DNA of 64,000 bases from Chitinophaga eiseniae (GCF_012641265.1 NZ_JABAHZ010000001.1:1497446-1561445); one strand, 5' to 3'; shown: positions 36,983-46,079, counted from the first letter of the stretch. The notes: generated by a model from the sequence alone, not told the origin. Translations and numbers: made by a program.

Positions 36983-37936
36983 TTAGAGTAACTTCAACAG
37001 TTCTTCTTTCTTTGCCGCGTACTCAGCTTCTGTGATCAACTGCGCTTCAAAGAGGGTCTTTAATTTTTTAAGTCTCTCTGTAATATCGTCTGCCGGTGCG
37101 GGTTTCTGTTGCATCTGTCCCTGGTTCACCATATTACTGATCATGCCTAATACCACTGCCTGCCGGGCGCCGTCGCCTACCTCGGAACGTTCCTGGTCCA
37201 TAGCGTTGGCAATGCTGTATTGGCTGAATTTATTCATGTCCGTTACCATGTTCATGCCGGTTACCTTATCGTATTGCTTCAGCACTTCTTCCGGTAAGGT
37301 AATGCTGGTGATGGTAAAGCGGGTTACCTCCAGGCCTAAGTCAGTGAAATAAGGTTGAATTAATGGCTGGATCTTTTCATTCAATGCCGGCACATTGGCG
37401 GCAGCTTCTACTACGGGGATCTTCGCCAGTGACAAGACTTCGCCGAATTTAGGCGCAATGAAATCCCGGAGCTGCAACTCCAGTTCCGTGATGCCGAGCC
37501 GTGGCCAGGTGCCTGCATATTCTTTAAAAAACCGTCCCACGTCTGTAATGCGGACGTTGTAGGTACCAAATGCGCGGATGCGTACCTGTCCGAAAGCCGC
37601 GTCGGTCATTAATACCGGCGCTGGTGTACCCCACTTCAGGTTCACAAACTGGTGGGTGTTGAAGAAGTAGATGTCTGCCTTAAAGGGACTTTCAAAACCA
37701 TACTTCCAGCCCCTGAGCCGGGTAAGTACAGGGATATTCTCTGTGGTGAGCACATGTCTTCCAGCAGGGAATATATCTGCCAGCTGCCCTTCGTTTAATA
37801 AGAGTGCATGCTGACTTTCCCTGACGGTTAACATCGCGCCATTCTTAATTTCTTTGTCTGCGTCTGCAAACTTCCACATCAGTGCATTCGGATCAGGTGT
37901 TAACGATTCAATGACTTCAATAAATGGTAATCCCAT
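36983..37936 (-). CDS. SPFH-domain protein (YdjI-like) with C-terminal SHOCT-like helix
   Basis: A 317-aa SPFH/band-7-type protein. An N-terminal segment (VIESLTPDPNALMWKFADADKEIKNGAMLTVRESQHALLLNEGQLADIFPAGRHVLTTENIPVL, about 8-71) leads to the SPFH core with FGTYNVRITDVGRFFKEYAG and LGLEVTRFTITSITLPEEVL. It then has a Met/Gln-rich linker, and the last 35 residues (LKKLKTLFEAQLITEAEYAAKKEELLKLL) form a SHOCT-like oligomerisation tail. The order resembles Bacillus YdjI, which is encoded with PspA and zinc-ribbon partners. SPFH proteins form membrane-associated rings or rafts. It is the first of a four-gene operon. Confidence 0.8.
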   Translation of the reverse strand: MGLPFIEVIESLTPDPNALMWKFADADKEIKNGAMLTVRESQHALLLNEGQLADIFPAGRHVLTTENIPVLTRLRGWKYGFESPFKADIYFFNTHQFVNLKWGTPAPVLMTDAAFGQVRIRAFGTYNVRITDVGRFFKEYAGTWPRLGITELELQLRDFIAPKFGEVLSLAKIPVVEAAANVPALNEKIQPLIQPYFTDLGLEVTRFTITSITLPEEVLKQYDKVTGMNMVTDMNKFSQYSIANAMDQERSEVGDGARQAVVLGMISNMVNQGQMQQKPAPADDITERLKKLKTLFEAQLITEAEYAAKKEELLKLL

Positions 37937-38439
37937 ATGGTGAGCATTTTAAAAGCGGTTTCCGATAATGTGCCGGGGTAACATCCAATTTTTTTTTCCG
38001 GGTAGCTGCAAAATAATCACTAATCACCTAACTACCATCCTATTCATCCTCTTTGTTAGCAATAATATAATACAACAAGATCAGTATACCTGTTGCAAAT
38101 TTGAGGAAAGAATAGATGAATGCCCTCTTTAGGCCTGCTACAAAACGACTACTTCCCCGAAAAAAAGCAACTACAAGATAACTACAGTGCTACAAAATAA
38201 ATTATAAGTGTAATACTTACACATATGTACAAATATAATCCAGATAAAACAAATGCGGGGGAGATATGGGCGGAGGCAAAAGACCTGCCCGTTATTTTTC
38301 ATATATAGATATGATATAGCCAATAAAAATAAGAAATATATTTAGGTACAGCTATAATAACACTCTCTCAAAAAAAAGAAAACCCGATAAGCTATAGCTG
38401 ATAATAACCATATTTCTTTATTGTTTAAACCACGTTTTT
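37937..38439. other. AT-rich gap between the SPFH operon and the lipoprotein gene
   Basis: No gene was found in this 503-nt region. Five CTAC tetramers lie within about 60 nt (38138-38194), some as CTACAA. GTGTAATACTTACAC (about 38208-38222) is a small palindrome. TATATTTG on the minus strand (38237-38230) matches the -7 consensus but has no TTG at the right distance, and is far from the SPFH start. The promoter of either gene is uncertain. Confidence 0.5.
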
Positions 38440-39351
38440 ATGAAAAAGCACTATTTGCCGTTGTTGGCAGTACTGTTAGCCGTATTTGCCTGCCAGAAAC
38501 CGGCCTCCGACCCAAATCCTGTTAAACCGGGAAGCTCCGAAAAATTTGCAGTTAATTTTAAAGTGTCCGGCTTTTCGCAGGTTATTGTTGGCAATGCCCG
38601 GAGTGCAGATACCAGTGTGCTCCAAAATGTAAAAAAGCTTATCTATGTAGCCTTTAATGCCAATACCGGGCAGGTTGTAAGCCGGCAAAACAAGATTACC
38701 GGTGATACCACTTTTGGCGAATTCAGGGATTCGTTACCTACCGGCCGGTATGTGGTAACCGTAACCGGCATCAAAGATACCACAGGCGCAGAAATTGCAA
38801 CTGACCCGCTGGGCGTGTATATCGTTTATCCGGGCACCGATCTCTTTTACAAAAGAACGATTGTCAGTGTAAGCGGCAGTGTTGATGAAAATATGGCGCT
38901 TGACAGAGTTGTATCAAGGTTGATGTATCAATTCAAAGGCAGGATACCTTATAATGCAAGAAAAATATCGATATGGCCTCATTACCTGGATGATGTTTAT
39001 GGAATAAGCCCGTTTCTGGATTTTTACACCGGCAGTAATCTCGCTAGTCAGCATTACCATTATTCTCCTTATTACTACTCCATACCAGACTCACTGATTG
39101 GCCATGACGGTCTTACGCTCAATACTTACATGATGAATCCTTCAGGTACCCAGAGCACAGATGTAGAGATTTCTGTAACTGATTCCACCGGCAAGGTAAT
39201 ATCGAGCAAGGCTATTTACAGTGTGATGATGGAGAACAACAAAACCACGCTCCTTTCGGGCTACATATTCGACAGCATTCCGGCTAGTGGTGGGGTGCAG
39301 GTAAAAATAAATCCCAACTGGTCCACCGATACTATAAAAGCTGAATTCTAA
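38440..39351 (+). CDS. Mfa2/FimB-like surface lipoprotein
   Basis: The 303-aa product has a lipoprotein signal (LLAVLLAVFACQKP, Cys about residue 18). Mature residues 35-150 form strands (KFAVNFKVSGFSQVI, KLIYVAFNANTGQVVSRQN, LPTGRYVVTVTGIKD) like those of Mfa2/FimB fimbrial anchor proteins. The helix-strand element DRVVSRLMYQFKGRIPYNARKISI (near 157-180) matches their central motif. Members cap and anchor fimbriae at the outer membrane. No FimA/Mfa1-type shaft gene is adjacent, so a fimbrial role is not proved. It ends at a hairpin terminator before the SusC gene. Confidence 0.55.
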   Translation: MKKHYLPLLAVLLAVFACQKPASDPNPVKPGSSEKFAVNFKVSGFSQVIVGNARSADTSVLQNVKKLIYVAFNANTGQVVSRQNKITGDTTFGEFRDSLPTGRYVVTVTGIKDTTGAEIATDPLGVYIVYPGTDLFYKRTIVSVSGSVDENMALDRVVSRLMYQFKGRIPYNARKISIWPHYLDDVYGISPFLDFYTGSNLASQHYHYSPYYYSIPDSLIGHDGLTLNTYMMNPSGTQSTDVEISVTDSTGKVISSKAIYSVMMENNKTTLLSGYIFDSIPASGGVQVKINPNWSTDTIKAEF

Positions 39352-39371
39352 ACAGGATTTGAAGCAAGCAT

Positions 39372-39406
39372 AAAGAAGTCGTTTCACCCACTGAGGCGGC
39401 TTCTTT
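39372..39406 (+). terminator. Terminator after the Mfa2-like lipoprotein gene
   Basis: AAAGAAGTCGTTTC (39372-39385) pairs with GAGGCGGCTTCTTT (39393-39406) in a 14-bp stem with three G-U pairs and a 7-nt loop, followed by ACGTTTA. It lies 21 nt past the stop. Confidence 0.75.
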
Positions 39407-39567
39407 ACGTTTATAGACAGCCGTTAAACCACTGGCCCTCACTTATAAAAAACCAGCATATAGTCCATCTAAAAAATTTAATTGTCCATCTGATTATTAA
39501 TCTTTAAATGTATATTAGACACTTAATAAAAGCATCAACTAAAGTCTGACATTTTAAAAATTCCCGT

Positions 39568-42500
39568 ATGAAAAATTACACTGGGGTGAGCATTTCACCA
39601 CCTGCCTGGTACAGGCATGCGTTCCTTGTTGTTCTTATCTTATCCAGCTTTGCAGCCCATGCACAAAAGAAAGTGACCGGTAAGGTGATCGAAGAAGCGA
39701 CTACCCAACCCGTTATTATGGCGTCTATCCAGATTAAGGGCACCACGCGGGGCACGGTGACGGACGACAAAGGACAGTTTTCACTTACCGTAAAAGACGG
39801 CGATAAACTGCTGGTATCTTCCATGGAATTTGAGTCTACGGAAATTACAGTGGGCGCCGAAAGTACGCTGAACATCCGGCTTAAGCGCAGCACTGCCGGG
39901 CTCAACGAGGTAGTTGTTATCGGTTATGGTACCGTTAAGAAAAAAGATCTCACCGGGTCTATCGCCTCACTGAAAGCGGCCGACCTTAAAACGGAAGGCG
40001 TCAGCAATGTGGGCAGAGCGCTGCAAGGTAAACTACCGGGAGTAACCGTAGAATCGGCCGGCGGCGATCCGGGAGCCGGCACCCGCATCCTGATACGGGG
40101 CGTGGGCACATTAGGCAATGCCACGCCACTTTACCTGGTTGACGGCGTACCGGTAGCAGGTATCAACAACATTGCACCGGGCGATATCGAATCGATGGAC
40201 GTATTGAAAGATGCCTCTGCTGCAGCTATCTACGGATCGCGGGCGGCCAACGGCGTCGTATTGGTAACCACTAAAACCGGCAAGCCCGGCAAGGCGGTCA
40301 TCCAGTTTAGCACCAACTTCGGCCGGCAGAAAATTGACCATCCCTGGGACGTGTTAAATGCGTCGGAATGGGCCACCGTCAGCAACGCAGCGCATGACGC
40401 GGCCAACCTGCCGCGGCTGGCCATCGCAGCTAATCCATCGCAACTAGGAGCAGGCACCAACTGGCAGGACGCCATTTACAGAACAGCGATGATTCAACAG
40501 TACCAGCTCACCATGAGCGGCGGCAGCGAAACATCGCGCTTCAGCGTATCGGGCAACTACAACAAACAGGATGGCATTGTAGATGTAACAGGATACAGCC
40601 GGTACGGCGCCCGCGTAAAATCAGAAACCACCAAAGGCATCCTGAAAGTAGGTGAAACGGTATTGCTTTCCCGTGAAAAATGGATACGCATGCCCGGTGG
40701 CTGGGGCGGACAGGGAGGAAATGCAGTAGGCTCCGCGGCTAAAATGATCCCGGTATTCCAGATTTACGACAGCACAGCGGTTGGAGGATATGCCGGCGCT
40801 ACCGGTCCGGTAGTGAATGTAGCAAACCCCGTTGCACAGCTGCACCTGGAAGATATCAGCTACGAAGTGACGTCTATCCTTGCCAATGCGTTTGCAGAAG
40901 TATCTATCCTTCCTTCTCTGAAATATAAATTCAATCTCGGTTATACCAGCTCCTTCGGTAACACCGACGACTATGCGAGACGATACAATGTAGGCTCCCT
41001 CTTTTCACATCCAACAAATGATTTAAGCCAGTCGAAAGACCGCAATCTCCTGGTGTTAGCTGAAAACACGCTCAATTTCACCAAAGATTTCGGCAAACAC
41101 AGCATACAGGCCCTGGCAGGTTACTCTTACCAGAAAACAACGTACAACTACTGGCTGGCCAGCAAAACAAATCTTCCGGATGGCTTAAAAGAACTGGATG
41201 CCGCTTCCGGTACGGCCAACGTAGCCGGCAACAGTACGGTGAGCACCCTGTTGTCTGTACTGGGCCGCGTCATCTACTCTTATGATAACCGCTACCTGCT
41301 CACTGCCAGTTTCCGCCGCGATGGTTCCTCCCGGTTTGGAGCGGGCAACAGGTATGGTAACTTCCCTTCCATTGCAGCAGGTTGGAATATCTCCAATGAA
41401 AAGTTCTGGACGGTGTCTCCCCGCATTATATCTGCCTTGAAGTTACGGGGTAGCTATGGTATACTCGGCAACCAGGAAATCGGCGACTATCAATACAGCG
41501 CGGCGATTTCCTCCAATATCAACTACGTTACCGGGGCGGATCAACAAAAGTGGTTTGGCGCTATTCAAACCGCCTTTGCATCTCCCAATATCAAATGGGA
41601 AAATACGGAGACTGTGAACATCGGAACAGACATCAGTTTCCTGAATGGCAAATTGAATGTTACCGCCGATTACTTCCGGAAAAACACGACCGATGTATTG
41701 TTGAATGTGCCGATTCCCGGCTCTACCGGCTCTTCTACTAACCCGGTTATCAATGCAGGCACCATCCAGAATAAAGGTTTTGAACTGGGATTGAATCATA
41801 CTAATACGGTAGGCGTGCTAACTTATAGCGTAACAGGTACTTTTTCTGCCATTAAGAATAAAGTGATAGCACTGGGTACTGGTTCGCAGCAAATTTTTGG
41901 CGGACAGCCCACCCACCATGGCGCCTCCACTACCCTCACGCAGGCCGGTGGCGAAATTGCCGGCTTCTATCTCATCAAATCATTGGGTATCTTCCAATCG
42001 CAAGCTGAAATAGATGCCTATAAAGATAAAGATGGCAAGTTAATTCAGCCTAATGCGGCGCCAGGGGATATCAAATTCCTGGATGCCAATGGCGATGGGA
42101 TTATCAGCAATTCCGACCGTGTTAACTGCGGCAGTCCTTTCCCGAATTTTGAGTACGGCGTAGGCGTAAATCTGAAGGCTTATAATTTCGATCTCAACAT
42201 CTTCATGCAGGGAACACACGGGAATAAGATCTATAACGGGTTGCGCCAGGACCTGGAAGGGATGAACCTTGAGTTCAACTACAGTCGCGCTACCCTCAAT
42301 GCCTGGACGCCGCAGAACACGCATACCAATATTCCAAGAGCGGTGATCAACGACCCGAATTTCAATGATCAGACCTCCTCCCGCTTCCTGGAAGATGGTT
42401 CGTATTTCCGGATGAAAACATTACAACTCGGGTATACCATTCCTGAAAACCTGGTACAACGCATGAGAATTACCAGTTTGAGGGCTTACCTGAGTGCCGA

Positions 42501-42645
42501 CAACCTCTTTACCATCACAAAATACAGCGGGTCTAACCCGGATATCGGCAGGACAGGCAGCATCCTTGAGCGCGGTGTTGATTACGGCCATGTGGCCTAT
42601 CCTCTTGCGAGAGTGCTTTCTATCGGTTTACAACTGACACTGTAA
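39568..42645 (+). CDS. SusC/RagA-family TonB-dependent outer-membrane transporter
   Basis: A 1025-aa SusC protein. The signal (FLVVLILSSFAAHAQ) is followed by a carboxypeptidase-regulatory-like domain (KVTGKVIEEATTQPVIMASIQIKGTTRGTVTDDKGQF, about 35-110). The plug has VVVIGYGTVKKKDLTGSIASLKAADLK, LQGKLPGVTVESAGGDPGAGTRILIRGVGTLG, and LYLVDGVPVAGINNIAPGDIESMDVLKDASAAAIYGSRAANGVVLVTTK. The barrel ends with the usual aromatic-rich C-terminus (RVLSIGLQLTL). The partner SusD gene starts 9 nt later. No glycosidase or sigma factor is encoded nearby, so the cargo is not known. This pair is unlike the one at 11.7-16.8 kb in length and sequence. Confidence 0.95.
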   Translation: MKNYTGVSISPPAWYRHAFLVVLILSSFAAHAQKKVTGKVIEEATTQPVIMASIQIKGTTRGTVTDDKGQFSLTVKDGDKLLVSSMEFESTEITVGAESTLNIRLKRSTAGLNEVVVIGYGTVKKKDLTGSIASLKAADLKTEGVSNVGRALQGKLPGVTVESAGGDPGAGTRILIRGVGTLGNATPLYLVDGVPVAGINNIAPGDIESMDVLKDASAAAIYGSRAANGVVLVTTKTGKPGKAVIQFSTNFGRQKIDHPWDVLNASEWATVSNAAHDAANLPRLAIAANPSQLGAGTNWQDAIYRTAMIQQYQLTMSGGSETSRFSVSGNYNKQDGIVDVTGYSRYGARVKSETTKGILKVGETVLLSREKWIRMPGGWGGQGGNAVGSAAKMIPVFQIYDSTAVGGYAGATGPVVNVANPVAQLHLEDISYEVTSILANAFAEVSILPSLKYKFNLGYTSSFGNTDDYARRYNVGSLFSHPTNDLSQSKDRNLLVLAENTLNFTKDFGKHSIQALAGYSYQKTTYNYWLASKTNLPDGLKELDAASGTANVAGNSTVSTLLSVLGRVIYSYDNRYLLTASFRRDGSSRFGAGNRYGNFPSIAAGWNISNEKFWTVSPRIISALKLRGSYGILGNQEIGDYQYSAAISSNINYVTGADQQKWFGAIQTAFASPNIKWENTETVNIGTDISFLNGKLNVTADYFRKNTTDVLLNVPIPGSTGSSTNPVINAGTIQNKGFELGLNHTNTVGVLTYSVTGTFSAIKNKVIALGTGSQQIFGGQPTHHGASTTLTQAGGEIAGFYLIKSLGIFQSQAEIDAYKDKDGKLIQPNAAPGDIKFLDANGDGIISNSDRVNCGSPFPNFEYGVGVNLKAYNFDLNIFMQGTHGNKIYNGLRQDLEGMNLEFNYSRATLNAWTPQNTHTNIPRAVINDPNFNDQTSSRFLEDGSYFRMKTLQLGYTIPENLVQRMRITSLRAYLSADNLFTITKYSGSNPDIGRTGSILERGVDYGHVAYPLARVLSIGLQLTL

Positions 42646-42654
42646 TTTTTTAAA

Positions 42655-44193
42655 ATGATGAAACGTATGAAAAAGATATTGATTTCGGTCGCAGCTACAC
42701 TGGCGTTCGCCGGTTGTTCGCGCGATACGTTGCAACTTACTAACCCGAACCAGATCACGACAGAAACTTTCTGGAAAAATGAAGATGATGTTAAAAGCGC
42801 CATGGCAGCCACCTATGGGCTATTCAAAAATGTAGACGGCGGTTACTGGGGCGTACGTGGCGTAGAACTATCCAATGGGCGTGGTGATGATTTCTTCATC
42901 CGTAATGATGTAAGTTATCTCTACCAGTTATCTACTTTCACCAATACGCCGGATAACTCCGCGGCTACCAATGTGTTTAACATCTCGTACCGGGCTATTT
43001 TCCGTGCTAACCAGATTATGGAGAACATTGATAAAGCCGGGCTCACGGATCAGAAAAAGAAGGTTTACATCGCTGAGGCTAAATTTATCCGCGGGTTGAA
43101 TTATTTCATCCTGGTTAGCAACTTTGGAGATGTGCCGATACGTACCCGTGTGCCCGCCAAGAAAGAGGATTACTTCGTTGCTAAATCTCCTGAAGCTGAT
43201 GTTTGGGCGCAAATTGTAAAAGACTTCACCGAAGCGGCTGCCGACCTTCCGCCTACGCGCGACCCATCGGAAGCAGGCCGGGCTACCAAAGGATCTGCGC
43301 TGGGCTTCCTGGGAAAATCGTATGTGTATATGAAAAGCTGGGCCAATGCAGAAACAGCACTCAAACAGCTTACCACTGCTCCTTTCAACTATAGTCTCAC
43401 TACCGACTATGGCGATAACTTCACCGCTGCCAAAAAGAATAACAGCGAGTCTGTATTTGAAATACAGCTGGCCGATGTGGGTGGTACGAACCCATGGGCG
43501 GGTGAAAACGCCAATGAAGCGCTGGGTGTAACTACCGCGCAGGAGTTTGCGCCGTCGGAGGTAGCCGGTTGGTTTGAGGTAAGTCCTACCGATAAACTTT
43601 TCAACGAATTCCAGAAAGAAAAAACCGTGGCGCTGGAACTGGATCCCCGCATGTACGCCACACTGATCTGGGACTATCCCGGTGCGGTCTTCTACCGGAA
43701 ACCGTTCAGCGCATTTACATTGCAGTTTGGTTATAAGTCGATGTTCAAAAAATACCAGAATTACCTGCAGGCCAATGAACTGTCGGGCAGCAGCGGTGCT
43801 GCCGATTATGCTTCCAGCAATAATGAGCGGGCATTAAGGTATGCGGATATTGAACTGTTGCTGGCGGAGGCCCTGGTGATGCAAAGCAAAACTACTGAAG
43901 CCTATCCGTGGTTACAGGCTGTAAGAACAAGAGCTAAACTTGGTCCATTGGCCAACGGTCTTTCCAAAGACGCGATGATGGCGGAAATACGGCACCAACG
44001 CATGCTTGAATTTGCCCGTGAAGGCCAACGGTTCTACGATCTTAAAAGATGGGGGCTACTCCAGCAGGAGTTCACCAACAGTGATAAAGTAGGGCGCCAG
44101 TTTTTCGTGCCTGCGAAACACGACTACTTCCCGGTTCCACAGGCGGAATTAAATGCCAATCCTGCCATGGTGCAAAATCAATACTGGAAATAA
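42655..44193 (+). CDS. SusD/RagB-family outer-membrane lipoprotein
   Basis: A 512-aa SusD protein cotranscribed with the SusC gene. The lipobox ends TLAFAGCSRDT (Cys about residue 20). Typical RagB/SusD segments are LTNPNQITTETFWKNEDDVKSAMAATYGLFKNV (about 26-58), YRAIFRANQIMENIDKAGL (about 107-125), YIAEAKFIRGLNYFILVSNFGDVPI (about 133-157), ALGFLGKSYVYMKSWANAETALKQL and the C-terminal helical block RYADIELLLAEAL.. RHQRMLEFAREGQRFYDLKRWG. It binds the imported substrate at the cell surface. The gene ends at a strong terminator. Confidence 0.95.
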   Translation: MMKRMKKILISVAATLAFAGCSRDTLQLTNPNQITTETFWKNEDDVKSAMAATYGLFKNVDGGYWGVRGVELSNGRGDDFFIRNDVSYLYQLSTFTNTPDNSAATNVFNISYRAIFRANQIMENIDKAGLTDQKKKVYIAEAKFIRGLNYFILVSNFGDVPIRTRVPAKKEDYFVAKSPEADVWAQIVKDFTEAAADLPPTRDPSEAGRATKGSALGFLGKSYVYMKSWANAETALKQLTTAPFNYSLTTDYGDNFTAAKKNNSESVFEIQLADVGGTNPWAGENANEALGVTTAQEFAPSEVAGWFEVSPTDKLFNEFQKEKTVALELDPRMYATLIWDYPGAVFYRKPFSAFTLQFGYKSMFKKYQNYLQANELSGSSGAADYASSNNERALRYADIELLLAEALVMQSKTTEAYPWLQAVRTRAKLGPLANGLSKDAMMAEIRHQRMLEFAREGQRFYDLKRWGLLQQEFTNSDKVGRQFFVPAKHDYFPVPQAELNANPAMVQNQYWK

Positions 44194-44213
44194 CAAATAA
44201 ACCATACCTGGTA

Positions 44214-44248
44214 AAAGGGTGCTCCGTTAAATCCGGAGTGCCCTTTTT
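44214..44248 (+). terminator. Terminator after the second SusCD pair
   Basis: AAAGGGTGCTCCG (44214-44226) pairs with CGGAGTGCCCTTT (44234-44246), 13 bp with two G-U pairs. TTTTT follows at 44244-44248. Confidence 0.88.
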
Positions 44249-44277
44249 ATTGCCATTCAGGATCGACTCTCATCCGA

Positions 44278-44301
44278 ATAAAAGATATTTTTGTCTTTTA
44301 T
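44278..44301. promoter_or_regulatory. Rrf2-type operator over the Rrf2 promoter
   Basis: ATAAAAGATA-TTTT-TGTCTTTTAT is a palindrome with 10-bp arms (one mismatch). It overlaps the -33 TTG at 44291-44293 of the Rrf2 promoter. A copy with the same arms is at 44801-44824. Confidence 0.8.
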
Positions 44302-44320
44302 CATTCCCGTCTTATCTTTG
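44291..44320 (+). promoter_or_regulatory. Promoter of the Rrf2 gene
   Basis: TTG (44291-44293), 19 nt, TATCTTTG (44313-44320) matches the Bacteroidota promoter exactly. Transcription would begin near 44326, about 23 nt before the ATG at 44349. Confidence 0.82.
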
Positions 44321-44348
44321 TGCCGTCATTAAATCTTCAGGCAGTTAT

Positions 44349-44786
44349 ATGGCCATCTTTTCAAAAACATGCGAATATGCCATGCGCGCGGTTTTCTACG
44401 TAGCGCAGCGGTCCCATGAAGGCTACAAGGTGGGTATTAAAGAAATTGCCGGGCATATTAATTCTCCTGAGCCTTTCCTGGCTAAGATACTTCAGCAACT
44501 CAGCCGGGATGGGGTGATCCTGTCTACCAAAGGCCCTAACGGCGGCTTTTACTTTGATGCTGCTTCCTTAAATCGGCCGCTGGCGGATGTGGTGACGGCG
44601 GTTGACGGCGATGAGATATTTACAGGATGCGGACTGGGGCTCACCTATTGTTCCGAGAGCAATCCCTGCCCCCTACATGAAGAGTTTAAGAAAGTGAGAA
44701 ACCAGCTCACGCACATGCTGCATACAACCACTATAGGGAAATTCAACCTGGGCCTGATTAAGGGAAAGTTTACGCTGAACAAATAG
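44349..44786 (+). CDS. Rrf2-family regulator (NsrR-like)
   Basis: The ATG at 44349 gives a 145-aa protein; the open frame from 44238 crosses the promoter. The winged helix is FSKTCEYAMRAVFYVAQRSHEGYKVGIKEIAGHINSPEPFLAKILQQLSRDGVILSTKGPNGGF (about 4-66). A Cys cluster GCGLGLTYCSESNPCPLH (three Cys, about 92-109) can hold a 2Fe-2S or 4Fe-4S cluster, the NO sensor of NsrR-type proteins. The 24-bp palindrome over its own promoter and the second copy before the flavohemoglobin gene indicate autoregulation and control of NO detoxification. Cluster type and signal are inferred. Confidence 0.9.
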   Translation: MAIFSKTCEYAMRAVFYVAQRSHEGYKVGIKEIAGHINSPEPFLAKILQQLSRDGVILSTKGPNGGFYFDAASLNRPLADVVTAVDGDEIFTGCGLGLTYCSESNPCPLHEEFKKVRNQLTHMLHTTTIGKFNLGLIKGKFTLNK

Positions 44787-44800
44787 TTTTTTTTATAAAA

Positions 44801-44824
44801 ATAAAGGACAAAAATGTCTTTTAT
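44801..44824. promoter_or_regulatory. Rrf2-type operator upstream of the flavohemoglobin gene
   Basis: ATAAAGGACA-AAAA-TGTCTTTTAT has the same 10-bp arms (one mismatch) as the site at 44278-44301. It lies 18 nt before the ATG of the flavohemoglobin gene and 14 nt after the Rrf2 stop, so the regulator can act at both genes. Confidence 0.8.
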
Positions 44825-44842
44825 TAATAAAAGTGATATAAG

Positions 44843-46042
44843 ATGACACAGGAACAGAAACAGCTCGTAACCGCTACGGTGCCAGTGCTCAGGGAGCATG
44901 GAGTATTATTGACCACTCATTTTTATAACCGCATGTTTACGCACAACCCGGAGCTAAAGCATGTGTTCAACATGGGCAACCAGCAGAACGGGAAACAACA
45001 GACAGCCCTGGCAATGGCCGTACTCGCCTATGCCGAGCACATTGAAAACCCGGCAGTACTGATGCCGGTGGTAAACAGCATCGGGCATAAACATACCAGC
45101 CTGGATATCCGCCCGGAGCACTACGCTATTGTTGGGAATCATTTACTGGCTTCTATCTCCGAAGTACTGGGAGATGCCGCCACGCCGGAGCTGATGGATG
45201 CCTGGGCAGCGGCCTATCAGCAACTGGCCGCTATCATGACAGGTCATGAGCAAGGTCTTTACGCAAAACAGGTAAGTAAAAATGCGGGATGGACCGGCTG
45301 GAAACCTTTTATCGTACAACAGAAAGTAAAAGAATCGTCCGAAATCACTTCCTTCTACCTCTACCCTGCCGATGGTGGCGCGGTAGCGGACTTCCTGCCG
45401 GGGCAATATATCAGCCTCCGGTTGTTCCTGCCGGAGCTGAACCTCCTGCAGCCCCGTCAGTACAGTATTTCCTGCGCGCCCAACGGTAAATACTATCGTA
45501 TTTCCGTGAAAAGAGAAGCTGGAGCCGTTCACCCGGATGGCCTGATCTCTAACCGCTTGCACGATCATATCCAGGAAGGAGATCGGGTAGAATTATCAGC
45601 GCCTGCCGGCACTTTTACTTTGAATGAAAACACTTCCCGTCCGAAAGTATTCATCAGCGGCGGCGTAGGTCAGACCCCACTGATGGCCATGCTGGAAGCA
45701 CTTACCGGCGCACCCGCCAATACACCGATCACCTGGGTACATGGATGCCGCAACGAAGCGGTGCATGCATTCAAAAACCAGCTAAATGAGTTAGCTGATA
45801 CTTACTCCCAGCTGAATCATCATATTTTCTACGATCAGCCGGAAGTACCTGCACAGCATACCGGCTGGGTAGATCTTGCTGCAATCAGAGAAGACGTATT
45901 GCAAGCCGATGCGGATTATTATATCTGCGGCCCTGCGCCTTTTATCGCCAGGCACTACGGTTTCCTGGTAGAAAACGGCGTGGATACCGGGTCGATTCAC
46001 TTTGAAGAATTTGGGCCTGCGTCATTGCAGTTGAATAACTAA
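44843..46042 (+). CDS. hmp: Flavohemoglobin, NO dioxygenase
   Basis: A 399-aa three-domain protein. The globin part (1-140) has THFYNRMFTHNPELKHVFNMGNQQNGKQQTALAMAVLAYA and the proximal-His stretch NSIGHKHTSLDIRPEHYAIVGNHLL. The FAD part (about 150-260) has LPGQYISLRLFL and RQYSISCAPNGKYYRISVKRE. The NAD part has ISGGVGQTPLMAMLEAL and ends with DTGSIHFEEFGPA. It turns NO plus O2 into nitrate using NAD(P)H. The operator copy 18 nt upstream puts it under the Rrf2 regulator next door. It ends at a GC-rich terminator. Confidence 0.96.
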   Translation: MTQEQKQLVTATVPVLREHGVLLTTHFYNRMFTHNPELKHVFNMGNQQNGKQQTALAMAVLAYAEHIENPAVLMPVVNSIGHKHTSLDIRPEHYAIVGNHLLASISEVLGDAATPELMDAWAAAYQQLAAIMTGHEQGLYAKQVSKNAGWTGWKPFIVQQKVKESSEITSFYLYPADGGAVADFLPGQYISLRLFLPELNLLQPRQYSISCAPNGKYYRISVKREAGAVHPDGLISNRLHDHIQEGDRVELSAPAGTFTLNENTSRPKVFISGGVGQTPLMAMLEALTGAPANTPITWVHGCRNEAVHAFKNQLNELADTYSQLNHHIFYDQPEVPAQHTGWVDLAAIREDVLQADADYYICGPAPFIARHYGFLVENGVDTGSIHFEEFGPASLQLNN

Positions 46043-46055
46043 GTGTAACATCAAC

Positions 46056-46079
46056 AAGGGGGACATTAGCGTCCCCCTT
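46056..46079. terminator. Terminator after hmp
   Basis: AAGGGGGAC (46056-46064) pairs perfectly with GTCCCCCTT (46071-46079) over an ATTAGC loop, followed by ATTTG. It is also able to end the convergent minus-strand gene at 46105. Confidence 0.83.

Noticed and set aside
38440..44193. A fimbrial operon formed by the Mfa2-like lipoprotein and the SusCD genes
   Set aside because: A terminator and 216 nt separate them, no shaft subunit is present, and the SusCD pair is complete by itself.
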